From: CALCCV01 sp964388665
GTDB lineage: Bacteria; Bdellovibrionota; Bdellovibrionia; Bdellovibrionales; Bdellovibrionaceae
Direction: 5' to 3'
DNA: 50,506 nucleotides
Assembly (NCBI GenBank): GCA_964388665.1
Contig: CAYMBJ010000026.1
Location: forward strand, 1 to 50,506
Both the position numbers and the translations under genes were made by a program. The notes beneath the pieces were generated by a model, which was not told the origin of the DNA, did not search any database, and worked only from the letters and a program-made list of their open reading frames with translations. How positions within the stretch are numbered: the first letter of the stretch is position 1; each line of letters starts with the position of its first letter. Of this stretch, positions 1-9,985 are shown in pieces.

Positions 1-1
1 G

Positions 2-373
2 CAGTGTCAAGACCCCGTCATCTCGAAAACCGGTGTGGATAAATTATCGCTTACTCTGCTTGAACCAAATGTCATTATAAAATCAGATATGAACCCCTCT
101 TACCCACAGGATGTAAAGGAGCAATTTCCTCAGGCCACTCATGTGGTTTTTAAAGGGCGCAAAGGTTGTGTGACTGGGCAAGGGGAACTTAAAAAAATAT
201 CATTTGATCCTATCTTCACTATTAACCACACCTGTGCCATGTTCAGAGCAAACATCAATCGCTTGGTACGAAAAACCTGGTGCACAACCAAGCGGCCGGA
301 TCGTTTGCTATGTCATCTGTGGTTGTATGTGGCCTATCACAATTTGTTTATACTTTCGAATCCAACTCGCTAA
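2..373 (+). CDS. IS1-like transposase, C-terminal part (5' end outside window)
   Basis: The frame is open from the first bases of the window, so the gene begins outside it; the GTG at 35 is probably internal. The visible part contains a segment SDMNPSYP with a possible catalytic Asp. It then has NHTCAMFRANINRLVRKTW, which matches in layout the ERHN..LR.RIKRL.RKT region of IS1-family DDE transposases. This is the C-terminal half of the catalytic domain, and the stop at 371-373 is at the usual distance after it. No terminal inverted repeat was identified downstream, so the element's end is undefined and it may be a remnant. It could instead belong to a related DDE family; the assignment to transposase is fairly safe, the family less so. 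Confidence 0.6.
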   Translation, partial: QCQDPVISKTGVDKLSLTLLEPNVIIKSDMNPSYPQDVKEQFPQATHVVFKGRKGCVTGQGELKKISFDPIFTINHTCAMFRANINRLVRKTWCTTKRPDRLLCHLWLYVAYHNLFILSNPTR

Positions 374-597
374 TTCACATTGCTGTTAATCTAGCTTCCG
401 GTCAGCATTTTATTATTCCTTTCAGCATACTGAGAAAAATTGGCGTTCCAGGAGCAAATTTCCATAACGGCCAAGGGGACCAGTTTATGAGTGGTATTAA
501 AATAAATTCTGTTGCCTCTCCCACGTTGGCTGGAATTAAGCACTGGGCTGTTGGCCTAGCAGTTGTTGGTATAGAGTTTGTACTATGATTTTGTAGT

Positions 598-1515
598 ATG
601 TTGAAGAATAAGCTTACCGACCATTTAAAGAGATCTGAGCCCAAAACTAGCACGGCTAGAAGTGTATTTTTGATAGGCTTGGTAATAATTTCGTCAAGTA
701 TCGGGTTCGGAAAGACAACAAAATTTGTTGCTTCAAACTCAAAAGAGGCAACTGGAGTGAATTACTCTCAAACGCAGTGGCTCAATCTTCCGCCAAAAGA
801 AAGCCCCTTTAAATTCCCAATGTCACTTTCCTACAGTAGCAACACCTATCGTGAGGACCAACCTGATTTTAACAGAGTGTTGGAGTTGGAACTCTCGCCT
901 CGCCTGAAGTTGGACAATGTGTGGAGCGTTTCTGGGAATCTGACGATTGAAAAAGAGGACTCCGGTCAGCAGGAAACGCACCTGAGTAACACTGAATTGA
1001 GAATGACTGCTAAAGTTTGGAAGCCGTCTCACACGAGCTCAGTGAACCTAAGCTTTGGCGGCTATTTGCCGACCAATCGAGTGGTTGTGGACTCAGACAG
1101 TTACCAAGGGGCGTTTCGATTGGGTGCTGCCATAGACAATCAATCCCGGTACGTGACTCTGGGATATGGTCTATCGCTGGTTCGAAATGTTCATGAGTTC
1201 ACTGTAAAAAGAGATGGTGCGGAAAATTTAATGTACGCACTCAATCACAGTGCCAATGTAAACATTCAATTCACCAAAGCATTGAATCTAGCACTGAGTG
1301 GCATATATCGCCAGGCTCTGACTTATGATGAGAGTCAGCGCTACCTATTTTTAACAGCTGCGGAGCTCTCCTACGCTTGGTCCAATAGCTTTACGACAAT
1401 GATGGGTATCAATACCTCAGGGAACGCGGTCAAAGCCGATGGTAGAGAGTCTAATGTTTCTTTATATGATGATAAATTTACTAATCTACGAATAGGGGTA
1501 CAGTATGAAATCTAG
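598..1515 (+). CDS. Predicted outer-membrane beta-barrel protein
   Basis: A 305-residue protein with an N-terminal hydrophobic stretch at about residues 22-38 (VFLIGLVIISSSIGFG), which suits a signal peptide after an unusually long, basic lead-in. The rest is alternating polar/aromatic sequence typical of outer-membrane strands (for example YVTLGYGLSLV, ALNLALSGIYRQ, LRIGVQYEI). No known family was recognised. The last 11 bases overlap the start of the downstream metallopeptidase lipoprotein gene, which implies translational coupling and a shared role at the outer membrane. The barrel call is an inference from strand pattern and context; a periplasmic beta protein is the alternative. Confidence 0.65.
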   Translation: MLKNKLTDHLKRSEPKTSTARSVFLIGLVIISSSIGFGKTTKFVASNSKEATGVNYSQTQWLNLPPKESPFKFPMSLSYSSNTYREDQPDFNRVLELELSPRLKLDNVWSVSGNLTIEKEDSGQQETHLSNTELRMTAKVWKPSHTSSVNLSFGGYLPTNRVVVDSDSYQGAFRLGAAIDNQSRYVTLGYGLSLVRNVHEFTVKRDGAENLMYALNHSANVNIQFTKALNLALSGIYRQALTYDESQRYLFLTAAELSYAWSNSFTTMMGINTSGNAVKADGRESNVSLYDDKFTNLRIGVQYEI

Positions 1516-4500
1516 AACTGCGACAACCAGGGGAATTGCGACAGGACTTCAGCAGGGCATGCTGGTGCTGTGCCTATCGATTATGGTGGCCTGTACGAAA
1601 GAGGTTCCCTATAAAGATGCCTTTAAAGATCCTGGCACCTCAAATAAGGCCATGATCAGCAAAGGTGAGTACTTGGCTTCATCTGCATCTGGAAATATCA
1701 GTCGTTCGTCGGGAGACGGTCTCCCCTTTTCATTTGGAGAGAATCGTCGAGTCAAACTTGAGTTCACTGAGAACTCACTCAGAGTCATGGAGCACGAACG
1801 TGATGCTCGCTTTACCGATAATAAGGCCAACGATAAGTTGGTGATTGAAATTCCCGTTGAGCATTTGGCCTATGAGTGTAAAAAGGACAAATATGGCGAC
1901 TGTGGCAGCGAAGAGGTCGAGAAAAACGACATTCCATGGAACCAAAAGCCCTATTTTCGCTTGAAATTGGCCGAGGTGAAGTCTGGACAGTTTGAAACCT
2001 TACCTATTTTGTCGGAGACGCAGTTCGGATGTTACGAGGAAGTTTCTTCTAAACTTGTCAACTATGACATTACTAGGACATCTCTGAATTTTCAGATTGA
2101 AAAGACATTCAAAATGAATCTTCTTTGCGGCGGTGATATTGAGGAGCTTTCGGATGTTGCTGTGACGGCACAGTTTTACTATTCGATGGTCACGACCGAA
2201 TCCATTCTGTCAAAAGACTATGTGCCTGTCGATTACCCACATACTGATGAAGGAAAATTTGGATTCTTTTCAACGAAACAATATGTTCTCGATCGAGACA
2301 ACAACAAGACGGAAAAAGGCAAACATACCATTCTCAATCGCTGGAACCCAAATCGCAAAGAACTGGTGTTTTCGTTAAGTGATAACTTTGACAAGCCTGA
2401 AAATAAACTAGTCAAGGAACTCACGTTTAAAACAGTTGAAAATTTGAATGCAGGACTTGAAAAAGCGGGAGTCAATTTTCGCATGAAACTAGAGAACCCA
2501 TCAGGAAAATCACCTGGAGACATCCGCAACTCTATGATTGTCTTGGTTGAGGATCCAGTTGCAAGCTCGGTGATTGGCTATGGCCCTCAAACAGAAGATC
2601 CTGTGACGGGCGAGATCGTAAGTGCACGCACCATTATGTTTTCGGGTACAATCAAAAAGTACATTAAGTACACCTATAATTCGATTTTAAAAGCAATTGC
2701 CGAAAAAAAGCGCGAAAAAAATCAGGCGGCTGCTGCACCAGTAGGGCCTCAGGCAGAGCCTGCTGCTGAAAGCAAATCGCCTTCCGCCGCGAAGGCCGTG
2801 AGCTTCAAGCAAACGCCGCTTGCTAAGTTGAGTTCCGCAGACGACCTTTGGGCTCAGGCAAAGGCCTCTACTTTAATGGCCAAAAAGATTAGAGAGTCTT
2901 TAAACACCAGTGCAATAGCCAAAGAGGTCGCTTCATATACCAGCAATGTGAATGAAGAGATGTTCGCAAATACACTTGAGGCGCGAGCCGCCTACTTTCA
3001 CGATGTTAAAAACTGTGGCTATGCGCCGCCAATGGAAACCATGTACAAGGGTCTGAGTCCTGCACTTGTTGCTCAGTTCAACGAGTCTTCTAAGCCATGG
3101 AGTGAGCTCAGCGACGAAGAGAAAAATAAGGTCATCGAGATCATAATGCCTTCGATTTGGATTCCGGTTCTCCTGCATGAGTTGGGCCACAACTTAGGCT
3201 TGAGGCACAACTTTGCGGGTTCAGAAGATTTTGAAAATTTTTATTCAAAAGAAGAGCTGACCGCGATGGGATATGATCGACCCATTCCGTCAAGTACAAT
3301 TATGGAGTACATCGAAGATACGGTGCGTCTGCATCATTTAGGAAACTACGACATTGCGGCTTTGAAGTTTGGCTATTTGAGATCTGTCGAAGACAAGAAA
3401 GGCGATTTGATACCTTTGGAAAGCACATTGGCGGCCTATGCGAAAACCAAGAAGTTGCCATTGGATCAAGTGACCAAAGAGTATCAGTTCTGTACCGATG
3501 AGCACACAGGAATCAATGCAGGCTGCAGAAGATTTGACCAAGGCCTGTCAATGGTTGATATTGTGAATCATTTGATTGAGTCCTACGAAGAAAGATATGA
3601 GCGGCGCGCATTTCGAGATGGCAGAGCCAGCTTTAGCCAATTGGAAGACATCTCCCACGCAGCTTCTGTTCGGAGTCAGTTCAATGAGATCCGCCTAATG
3701 ATGGAAATCGTAGAGAGAGTTCACACGAGAGCGAAACTCCCCTATGACAGTCCAGAGTGGGGTAAGGTAGAATTTTTGAAAGATCTTCGACTTGCGACTG
3801 CAATCGGGGGAAAATTTTTGGCTTCCGTTTTGACGACGCCAGATCTGCACTGTGCCAGCGTTAGCAAAACGCAACCTCAGGCGGTCAGACTTCAACCCCT
3901 CAGGTCTTTGAATCCTGGTGCTATGAGCTGCAATGAGATTAAGCCTGAGGAAGGATTTGAAATCATTGGATCTATTGGTAAGCATTTCAATTCGATGAAA
4001 GATCCAAAGAGCGAAAATGTTTATGCGGATCAGATCGATATTCGCGGGTATTGGATTGACCGATTAGAAGCTGCTAGGGCCTTATTTTCAAGGCAGATCA
4101 GAAGCACACTGTTGGATAAGCAAACTGATAATTATGCAGATTTACCGGAGTTAAAGTCCTATCTGTTGCAACTGACGGCCAATATGGCTTTGCATTTCAA
4201 CACCCAGACCCTAGAGATGACTTTGAATAGTGGGGAGAAGGTTCCCATTAAAGTCGCTATGAATACGTTTGATCTTGAGAAAGTTGCCAAGCCCTTTCAG
4301 TCGAGTATTGCAAAACGTCTTGAGGTTCCAAATTATGAGTTCAATTTATCTTCGGTGATCAACAATATTATCGTAAAAGAAATGGACGGCGACACCAAGC
4401 ATGCGCTTTCAGGGCGTGACTTTGCTGAAGCTTTTAGGGTTGTTCGCAGCAAAAAAGTTGGTGAAAACGGCATGAGCTCCACTGAGCTAGCTGCCGGCTA

Positions 4501-4828
4501 CACGTTTTTTGACCTTGGGAATACAAGATTTATTGCGGCTCCCGAAAACCTGGTTGCAGGGTTGACGATAAATAAATTGCAAATGGTTTCTATCATCGGC
4601 CAGATTCCTCGTCCTAAACTTGAAGAGATGCTCAGCAAGATTAAGCCACTGGTGGCCGCAAACAAAGGGCCCTTGACGCCAGAGCAAATTCAAGCTGCTT
4701 TTCCAGACAAGGCAGATCAAATGATTGCTAGCTTTCCTCCAGAGGTTATCGAGGCCTATTTGCGCGGCGATTTGGGAACACCAGAGCAACACCTTATTCG
4801 GCTACAAGAGCTTCCTAGCAGCAACTAA
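1505..4828 (+). CDS. Zinc-dependent metallopeptidase lipoprotein (HExxHxxGxxH)
   Basis: A 1107-residue protein. The signal peptide ends in SIMVAC with the lipidation Cys at residue 30 (-3 is Met, slightly off the canonical lipobox), so an envelope lipoprotein is likely. The zinc-binding helix HELGHNLGLRH lies at residues 558-568, and a Met-turn-like STIMEY follows around residue 600. Both are hallmarks of the metzincin-like DUF5117/DUF4953 'zinc-dependent metalloprotease' family, in which HE.GH.LGLRHNF is diagnostic. The protein is larger than most of the family, with an unassigned N-terminal 450 residues and an Ala/Pro/Glu-rich linker at about residues 400-435. It overlaps the barrel gene upstream by 11 bases. 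A role in degrading proteins at the cell surface is inference. Confidence 0.85.
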   Translation: MKSRTATTRGIATGLQQGMLVLCLSIMVACTKEVPYKDAFKDPGTSNKAMISKGEYLASSASGNISRSSGDGLPFSFGENRRVKLEFTENSLRVMEHERDARFTDNKANDKLVIEIPVEHLAYECKKDKYGDCGSEEVEKNDIPWNQKPYFRLKLAEVKSGQFETLPILSETQFGCYEEVSSKLVNYDITRTSLNFQIEKTFKMNLLCGGDIEELSDVAVTAQFYYSMVTTESILSKDYVPVDYPHTDEGKFGFFSTKQYVLDRDNNKTEKGKHTILNRWNPNRKELVFSLSDNFDKPENKLVKELTFKTVENLNAGLEKAGVNFRMKLENPSGKSPGDIRNSMIVLVEDPVASSVIGYGPQTEDPVTGEIVSARTIMFSGTIKKYIKYTYNSILKAIAEKKREKNQAAAAPVGPQAEPAAESKSPSAAKAVSFKQTPLAKLSSADDLWAQAKASTLMAKKIRESLNTSAIAKEVASYTSNVNEEMFANTLEARAAYFHDVKNCGYAPPMETMYKGLSPALVAQFNESSKPWSELSDEEKNKVIEIIMPSIWIPVLLHELGHNLGLRHNFAGSEDFENFYSKEELTAMGYDRPIPSSTIMEYIEDTVRLHHLGNYDIAALKFGYLRSVEDKKGDLIPLESTLAAYAKTKKLPLDQVTKEYQFCTDEHTGINAGCRRFDQGLSMVDIVNHLIESYEERYERRAFRDGRASFSQLEDISHAASVRSQFNEIRLMMEIVERVHTRAKLPYDSPEWGKVEFLKDLRLATAIGGKFLASVLTTPDLHCASVSKTQPQAVRLQPLRSLNPGAMSCNEIKPEEGFEIIGSIGKHFNSMKDPKSENVYADQIDIRGYWIDRLEAARALFSRQIRSTLLDKQTDNYADLPELKSYLLQLTANMALHFNTQTLEMTLNSGEKVPIKVAMNTFDLEKVAKPFQSSIAKRLEVPNYEFNLSSVINNIIVKEMDGDTKHALSGRDFAEAFRVVRSKKVGENGMSSTELAAGYTFFDLGNTRFIAAPENLVAGLTINKLQMVSIIGQIPRPKLEEMLSKIKPLVAANKGPLTPEQIQAAFPDKADQMIASFPPEVIEAYLRGDLGTPEQHLIRLQELPSSN

Positions 4829-4905
4829 GAGGAATAGCTCTTCATCGAGCCTGCTTATTGGACGTTCTGTTCAGTTTGCATGTGCTTGATCAGTTGCAAG
4901 CGATG

Positions 4906-4942
4906 ACTCAAAATGGCTCACTCAATGTGAGCCATTTTGAGT
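4906..4942 (+). terminator. Perfect 16-bp hairpin downstream of the metallopeptidase gene
   Basis: A 16-base arm (4906-4921) and its exact complement (4927-4942) are separated by a five-base loop TCAAT. The flank is T-rich (TTTATTG, then TTTTT further on) rather than an immediate U-run. It sits between the metallopeptidase stop and the fibronectin-like gene, so it probably ends the first transcript. The perfect symmetry would also allow action on the opposite strand. Confidence 0.7.
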
Positions 4943-5011
4943 TTATTGATAAGGTTTTTAACATAATGACCGATAATATTGTAGAGAGCACAGCTACAAC
5001 AGCGAGGTTTT

Positions 5012-6694
5012 ATGCAAAAGATCTACAGTGTGCATAGCAATAGGTCATTTTTGTCCTACCTGAGTCAAGTTTTCTTATTCGCTATACTCACATGCGGCCT
5101 TAGTCTATCTCTGGGCCTGATGCAGTTTAGTGGCATTGCGAAAGTTCAGGCACAGGGACCATCAGAGGCACCTGTGCCGGTCTTCCCAGCGGGATTGATC
5201 ACCAATCCGGCGCCAAGCTTTTCGTGGGAGGCGGTTGCAGGGGCTCGTGATTATGAATTCGTATTGACTGACGACACTGATGCCATCGAATACTTTCGCC
5301 AAGATCGCATTGCTGAGACCACATTTTCAATTGTGGGCGCTGTGTTTGACCAAGGAAAAGCCTACCACTGGCGTGTTCGCGCTTTTGATCAATATGGTGA
5401 ACCGAGCTCGTGGTCAGAAATAGAAAGTTTTTTAATCTATGATCCTGCGGCAGTGCCCGTACTGATGGGCCCCGTCGGTTACATTACTACCACGACACCT
5501 GTTTTTGAGTGGCATCCGGTTGCTCAGGCGACCTCCTATGAACTGTGGATTTTAAATGAAAGTGAAACGGAAACAATCAGTCGTTTGGGCGGCTTGTTGG
5601 AGACCTCTTATCAGCAGCCAAGCTTTGCGCCATTTGTTCCCTACGTAGTTTATCACTACAAAGTGCGTTCGCGCGGAGCTGATGGAAAGAACTCCATCTG
5701 GTCGGCCCCAGGTAGCTTTATGGTCTACAGTGATGTCGACAATGTGCAATTGCTGAGCCCGCAGGTCAGTGCACCGTTTGGCCAGCGCCGATTTTTATGG
5801 GTCGCAAACCAAGGAGTCGTGGGCTATGACTTTGTTTTGACTCTCGACGATGATCATACGGTCATCACAGAAGTTGCAGGTCTGTCGAGCAATGAGTACG
5901 TATTGCCAGAAGCTGTTCCAGTTGAAAATGAAGTGGTCTACCACTGGAGAGTGAGATCGATTCTTGCTGGTGGTTCGCGGTCGATCTGGTCTGATCCGGC
6001 AAGCTTTGCCTACTTTGATGCGACGGCAGTGCCAGAACCTCTGTTGCCATTCGGTTACATTCGCTCGTCGCGACCGCTGCTGGAGTGGAGTCAGGTTTCG
6101 GGCGCGATTGCCTATGAGATTGAATTCAACGAGGCCCAGGCAGGCCTAGTGCTAGGTCGTTTTGTTGTCAACGCGGGTACGGTGTTGCCCATCTATGAAA
6201 AGCTGCGATTGCAAAAAGAAGTGGTGTACACGTGGCGCGTGCGCGCGACTCTTGACGGCGGGCGGGTGTCCCGCTGGTCGGAGCCGCGTGGGTTTCAGAT
6301 CAATAGGGAACCTTGGGAGGGACGAATTTCAGGACTCAAGCAAAGAGTTCCAAGCTATCCGCAACAGCAGGTTAGCTTTTTCTGGCAGCCCCTGCCAGAA
6401 GTGTCTTCAGGGCCACGTCATTACCAGGTGGTCTTGCGTCTTGAGTCGGACTTCGACAACATCGTGACGGTGTGGTCTGGCAAAGCCACGGGTAAAAACA
6501 ATCATAGCCTTGAGCTTCCGGCCGACATCATTCTCTTGCCAAAAGCGAAGTATGCTTGGCACGTGCGGGCGTTTAATGATGATGGAAATTTGGTAGGCGT
6601 GTCCTCAAAAAAACGATTTCACACGCTGCCCAAAGTCCCCCGAAAGTTTGTACAACAAGTGGAACAACCTAAGAAGCATCATAGATCTCAATAA
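5012..6694 (+). CDS. Secreted or anchored protein of tandem fibronectin-III-like repeats
   Basis: A 560-residue protein. The hydrophobic N-terminal segment at about residues 18-45 ends in KVQAQG and looks like a signal peptide (AQA-type site) or a membrane anchor. The rest consists of about five units of 90-100 residues. Each contains a proline-led start (PV..P.G.I....P.F.W..V..A..YE), a central YHW(R/K)VR strand and an S.WS ending, the pattern of fibronectin type III domains in bacterial surface proteins. No catalytic domain was seen. The C-terminus is basic (KKHHRSQ). GAGG lies just before the ATG. Such repeats usually act as spacers or binding modules; the binding partner cannot be told from the sequence. 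Confidence 0.75.
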   Translation: MQKIYSVHSNRSFLSYLSQVFLFAILTCGLSLSLGLMQFSGIAKVQAQGPSEAPVPVFPAGLITNPAPSFSWEAVAGARDYEFVLTDDTDAIEYFRQDRIAETTFSIVGAVFDQGKAYHWRVRAFDQYGEPSSWSEIESFLIYDPAAVPVLMGPVGYITTTTPVFEWHPVAQATSYELWILNESETETISRLGGLLETSYQQPSFAPFVPYVVYHYKVRSRGADGKNSIWSAPGSFMVYSDVDNVQLLSPQVSAPFGQRRFLWVANQGVVGYDFVLTLDDDHTVITEVAGLSSNEYVLPEAVPVENEVVYHWRVRSILAGGSRSIWSDPASFAYFDATAVPEPLLPFGYIRSSRPLLEWSQVSGAIAYEIEFNEAQAGLVLGRFVVNAGTVLPIYEKLRLQKEVVYTWRVRATLDGGRVSRWSEPRGFQINREPWEGRISGLKQRVPSYPQQQVSFFWQPLPEVSSGPRHYQVVLRLESDFDNIVTVWSGKATGKNNHSLELPADIILLPKAKYAWHVRAFNDDGNLVGVSSKKRFHTLPKVPRKFVQQVEQPKKHHRSQ

Positions 6695-6716
6695 GCTCTA
6701 TCAGGATCAGCGAAAA

Positions 6717-7145
6717 TCAATGGGAGAATTGTAGAGATTGAGCATTCGTTTTGTGCACAGAATCAACGAGATCGCGGCAGGCAATGGGTTTTGCCAGATG
6801 AGCATTGAATCCGATCTGCAGCGCTAGCTTGACGTCTTCAGGGCTTGATAGTGTGGTCAGCGCCACAATTGGTTTACGGTAGCCCAATCGGCGCAGTGCC
6901 TTGGTCGCCTGGAGCCCGTCCAGAATCGGCATTTGAATGTCCATTAGTACCAGATCAAAATCAAAAGATATGGCCTTGGCAATTCCCTCTTCTCCGTTGA
7001 TTGCTAACTCAACCCTAGCGCCCGCTCTCTCTAGGTAACGCTTGATCAATATGCGATTCTCAGCGATGTCATCAACAAGCAGAATGTGAATTCCGCCAAG
7101 ACTTTTTAACTGGAGCACTGGTTGTGAAATTGGCAGAGCTTCCAT
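6717..7145 (-). CDS. Single-domain response regulator (receiver only)
   Basis: A 142-residue receiver domain with no output domain. Acidic pair D25-D26, phospho-acceptor D69 in LVLMDIQMP, T96/T97 in VALTTLS and K119 in AHLAKP are all present, so it should accept a phosphate. The ATG at 7145 is preferred over an upstream in-frame start (7199) because GGAGGA lies seven bases before it. No histidine kinase is adjacent, so this is an orphan receiver. It resembles receivers found in hybrid kinases (DIQMP..DG) more than CheY. It lies upstream of, and in the same direction as, the SpecificRecomb-type gene, separated from it by well over 1.5 hundred bases on its other flank. Confidence 0.9.
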   Translation of the reverse strand: MEALPISQPVLQLKSLGGIHILLVDDIAENRILIKRYLERAGARVELAINGEEGIAKAISFDFDLVLMDIQMPILDGLQATKALRRLGYRKPIVALTTLSSPEDVKLALQIGFNAHLAKPIACRDLVDSVHKTNAQSLQFSH

Positions 7146-7398
7146 TATGAAATCCTCCGCAAAATTTGTGTGATTGGATCCGCCTTCATAAATTTCCAAT
7201 TCTTGTTATTTCGCCCCTACCTATACTAGATTTTGGTCCGTTTCCCATCTAAAAAAACTGATTTTTCGTATAAGTTTCTTAACAGAATCAACGAAGAGTG
7301 GCCCAACTCTTGTGTCAGGAAAGATCAAAGCGTACCTATACCAATTTCGATTCAGACTTGGAACATTGATGCCTACGACGGGTGTCGCTTGCTAGGTG

Positions 7399-9711
7399 CT
7401 AGGAGCGCGCCTCAGCGCCTTCAGACTTGCGGTTTCGGTCCAAGGCTGACTTGAGACTGGCACTATTGAATCGTGGTGGCGTAGGCAGTAGAAAGCTAAG
7501 AGGAGCGCTTCGTATACGATGCAGCACCAGCCGCAAAACTTTCCGCTGTGAGGTGGCCCTCCATCCTTTGGCATAGAACGAAAACACCAGCGCAAAACCA
7601 AAACTGACAGCCACATTGAGTGTACCAATGGTCAATACACCAAAGCAGGCGCGCACGAATTCTGGTGTGTGGAGAACTTGCCAGCCAAAGGTGGCAACTG
7701 TTGAGAAAATCATTCCGGTGGAGAGTGTGACATGGCGAATATCCAGTGGGAGACCTATGAATTTAAAAATCTCTGGCAGCAGACCCAACAAGAATCCCAG
7801 TGATATATTGGCCGCCAGTGCCGCCGCATTTTTTTTGAAAAACATGCCAAGCGCTCGGGCTTTGCTGGAACCTAGGGACTGCTCTAAGATTTCGTTAGTC
7901 GCAATTCGCTCGCTTAGGTTGTAGAGCGCAAACCAGTTGTCTGCCCATCCAGCAATCAAGCTCGAAAGAAATAATAAAAAACCAGTAAAGCTTGCATAGA
8001 GGAGAGAGGGTCCAAAGACATCCACCGATTCAATGATATGTGCGGCTTTTTGTACAGAAACTGCAGGTTGCCCAATCACCCAACGGTACATGAATGTGAG
8101 TGTGACCACGGTGGGCGCGACCATGACGATATTGCCAAAGATTGCTGCGAATTGAGTTCGGATTGTGAGGGTGATCATCGTCAAGAGTTCCTGCATATTG
8201 ATATCCGTGGCGCTGTCGTTTTCAAGCAAATCAATTTTTGCAGCCAGAGCGGGTGCAGTTGACGCCGGCTGCTTTGTTGCCAAAGTGTAATGCAAGAAGT
8301 GAATCACCAAAAAGCTCAACGCGTAATTGAGTGAAGCTAAAAAGCCCATAAAAAACAACGAAAATTGAAAGCTTGTGATGGCCATCTTTACGAGCACGGT
8401 AATGGCAGTTATGGCGCCGCCGCCCACTGCGCGAGTAAACATCGTCATGTACTCTTCTGTTGTGCTAGCAATGTAGAGCTTGCCGGTTTCAGAATTTCGT
8501 TCCACAATTTTGCGCATCAATAGGCGCAGGTTTTCTTCAATAAAAGGAAGCAGGTCTTCTTTTTGATGCACATCAGTCACCAGCTGTGCGACGAACATCT
8601 GCAGCAGATCAGCGTCTACCTTCTCAAGGCTGCGAAGGTGAACCAAATATTCGACGCGTTCGATTTGCTTTTGGAGGCGGTCAATCTGGTGCACTGTGGA
8701 AACACTCACGCCATGCTGATCAAGATGTGACAGAACTTCTCTTATATTGGCTCGGCACAGTTGCAGCTGTTCAAGGAGCTGGTTTTTTGCCACCAAGATG
8801 GCAATGTCTCTGGCATTATCTATGGCATTATCTATGGTATTATCTATGGTATATTCGCTGGAATTTTTTTTGGCATCGTCTTTGGCCTTGGCGCCATCAC
8901 TAGCATTTGGAATAGCTAGGATAAATCTATCCGCAGCTTGATTTATTGAAAAGTAAGGCAAGCTGCGAAATTCGCTTGTTTCGGATCGTTGGCGAAGCTG
9001 GGGGCAGAGCCCAACGGCGCGGATTTGACTCACCAACAAATAAATTGCGTTTTCCAAATGCAGCGATATTGACCAACTTGGGGGAGAGAGCTTGCTGCTG
9101 GAGGAGTCTATGCCCTTGGGGTTTTGGGGGATCTTGGAACTCGCTCTTCCCTTCGCTGGAATCTCATCATTCATGAGCAGAATTACAAATTGCTCCACCA
9201 CTTCACTTTTTAATGACAAAAGCCAATCAGCAGCTTGGCGATCAGGAAAGATTTTAGCCAAGAGTCCTGGCTTGTTCTTTTGTAGGGCGCCTTCGAGCAA
9301 GACTTTGTTCAAGCAACGCGAATAAATCTCGTTAAGAAAACTGGCTTCGTGGCTCAATCCAACTTCAGAAAATAGCTCCAACGAGCTCATTTGCAAGATC
9401 AGATCAATAAAGTTGATCCGAAAATTCTGATGCCAAAGTGGGCTGTCTCGGAGCGCTTGGACCAGATAGGCCAGTCTCGCGCTTGAAGAGTTCAGCGGTT
9501 GGAGCGGAGTTGAAAAGGCTTCTAGAGTGTTAGAAAAAGATGAGTGTGGAGGTGTTGGATCCTGTAACCATTCAAACAGCAAAATCATCCATTTTACCTG
9601 GCTTTGAAAGCTCATTTGTGGCTCAGCCATACTCAAGAGGACTTCGAGCTGTATGCGAAAGTGTTTCGCTTTGCGTGCTTGATATCGAGAGTGCCAATTT
9701 TGAAAATTCAC
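7399..9711 (-). CDS. SpecificRecomb (Gcr-type) family multi-pass membrane protein
   Basis: A 770-residue protein. The N-terminal half is soluble and helical; from about residue 435 it carries several membrane segments. The block MGFLASLNYALSFL followed by HYTLATKQPASTAP is the signature of the family annotated 'site-specific recombinase' (PF10136, after Neisseria Gcr). The membrane topology makes DNA recombination unlikely as a direct activity. No tyrosine or serine recombinase motif is visible. The start is GTG at 9711 with AAGGA nine bases upstream. An Asp-Asn repeat (TIDNTIDNAIDNA) interrupts the soluble half and is encoded by a 12-base tandem repeat. The molecular role is unknown. Confidence 0.8.
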   Translation of the reverse strand: MNFQNWHSRYQARKAKHFRIQLEVLLSMAEPQMSFQSQVKWMILLFEWLQDPTPPHSSFSNTLEAFSTPLQPLNSSSARLAYLVQALRDSPLWHQNFRINFIDLILQMSSLELFSEVGLSHEASFLNEIYSRCLNKVLLEGALQKNKPGLLAKIFPDRQAADWLLSLKSEVVEQFVILLMNDEIPAKGRASSKIPQNPKGIDSSSSKLSPPSWSISLHLENAIYLLVSQIRAVGLCPQLRQRSETSEFRSLPYFSINQAADRFILAIPNASDGAKAKDDAKKNSSEYTIDNTIDNAIDNARDIAILVAKNQLLEQLQLCRANIREVLSHLDQHGVSVSTVHQIDRLQKQIERVEYLVHLRSLEKVDADLLQMFVAQLVTDVHQKEDLLPFIEENLRLLMRKIVERNSETGKLYIASTTEEYMTMFTRAVGGGAITAITVLVKMAITSFQFSLFFMGFLASLNYALSFLVIHFLHYTLATKQPASTAPALAAKIDLLENDSATDINMQELLTMITLTIRTQFAAIFGNIVMVAPTVVTLTFMYRWVIGQPAVSVQKAAHIIESVDVFGPSLLYASFTGFLLFLSSLIAGWADNWFALYNLSERIATNEILEQSLGSSKARALGMFFKKNAAALAANISLGFLLGLLPEIFKFIGLPLDIRHVTLSTGMIFSTVATFGWQVLHTPEFVRACFGVLTIGTLNVAVSFGFALVFSFYAKGWRATSQRKVLRLVLHRIRSAPLSFLLPTPPRFNSASLKSALDRNRKSEGAEARS
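8812..8850. repeat. 12-bp tandem repeat inside the SpecificRecomb-type gene
   Basis: Three consecutive 12-base units GGCATTATCTAT / GGCATTATCTAT / GGTATTATCTAT are followed by a decayed fourth. They encode repeated I-D-N-(A/T) on the minus strand. The unit is a multiple of three, so length change would keep the frame. Confidence 0.9.
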
Positions 9712-9985
9712 GCAAAATCATCCTTAGGCTACTCACCTCAAAAATTATTGTCGAATTGAGGCGTGTGATTCGATACTATGTTTAGCGCAAATTTTTGGAA
9801 ATTGCATTTTCTAGTGAGGAGGTGAGCGCTTCACGGTTGAAAATTACAAAATGAAGACAAAAACTGGCAGCTGTCTAGTGCATTGACAGGTAATATTTGC
9901 GCAATATTGCTTGTCACCTTTGCATTTCCAATGCTTAGATGCTCTCACAATTGCCGAGTGTCACTCGGCTGCGAGAGGAGACTCA

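Noticed and set aside
280..653. Possible small genes on either strand behind the transposase fragment
   Set aside because: No ribosome binding site, no recognisable domain, and overlap with the transposase frame or with the barrel gene start; treated as non-coding.
7399..9711. Site-specific recombinase as a real activity
   Set aside because: The family carries that name, but the protein has several membrane helices and no recombinase catalytic motif.
9883..9908. TTGACA...AATATT as a promoter before the DUF885 gene
   Set aside because: The spacer is only about 14 bases, too short for a sigma-70 promoter.
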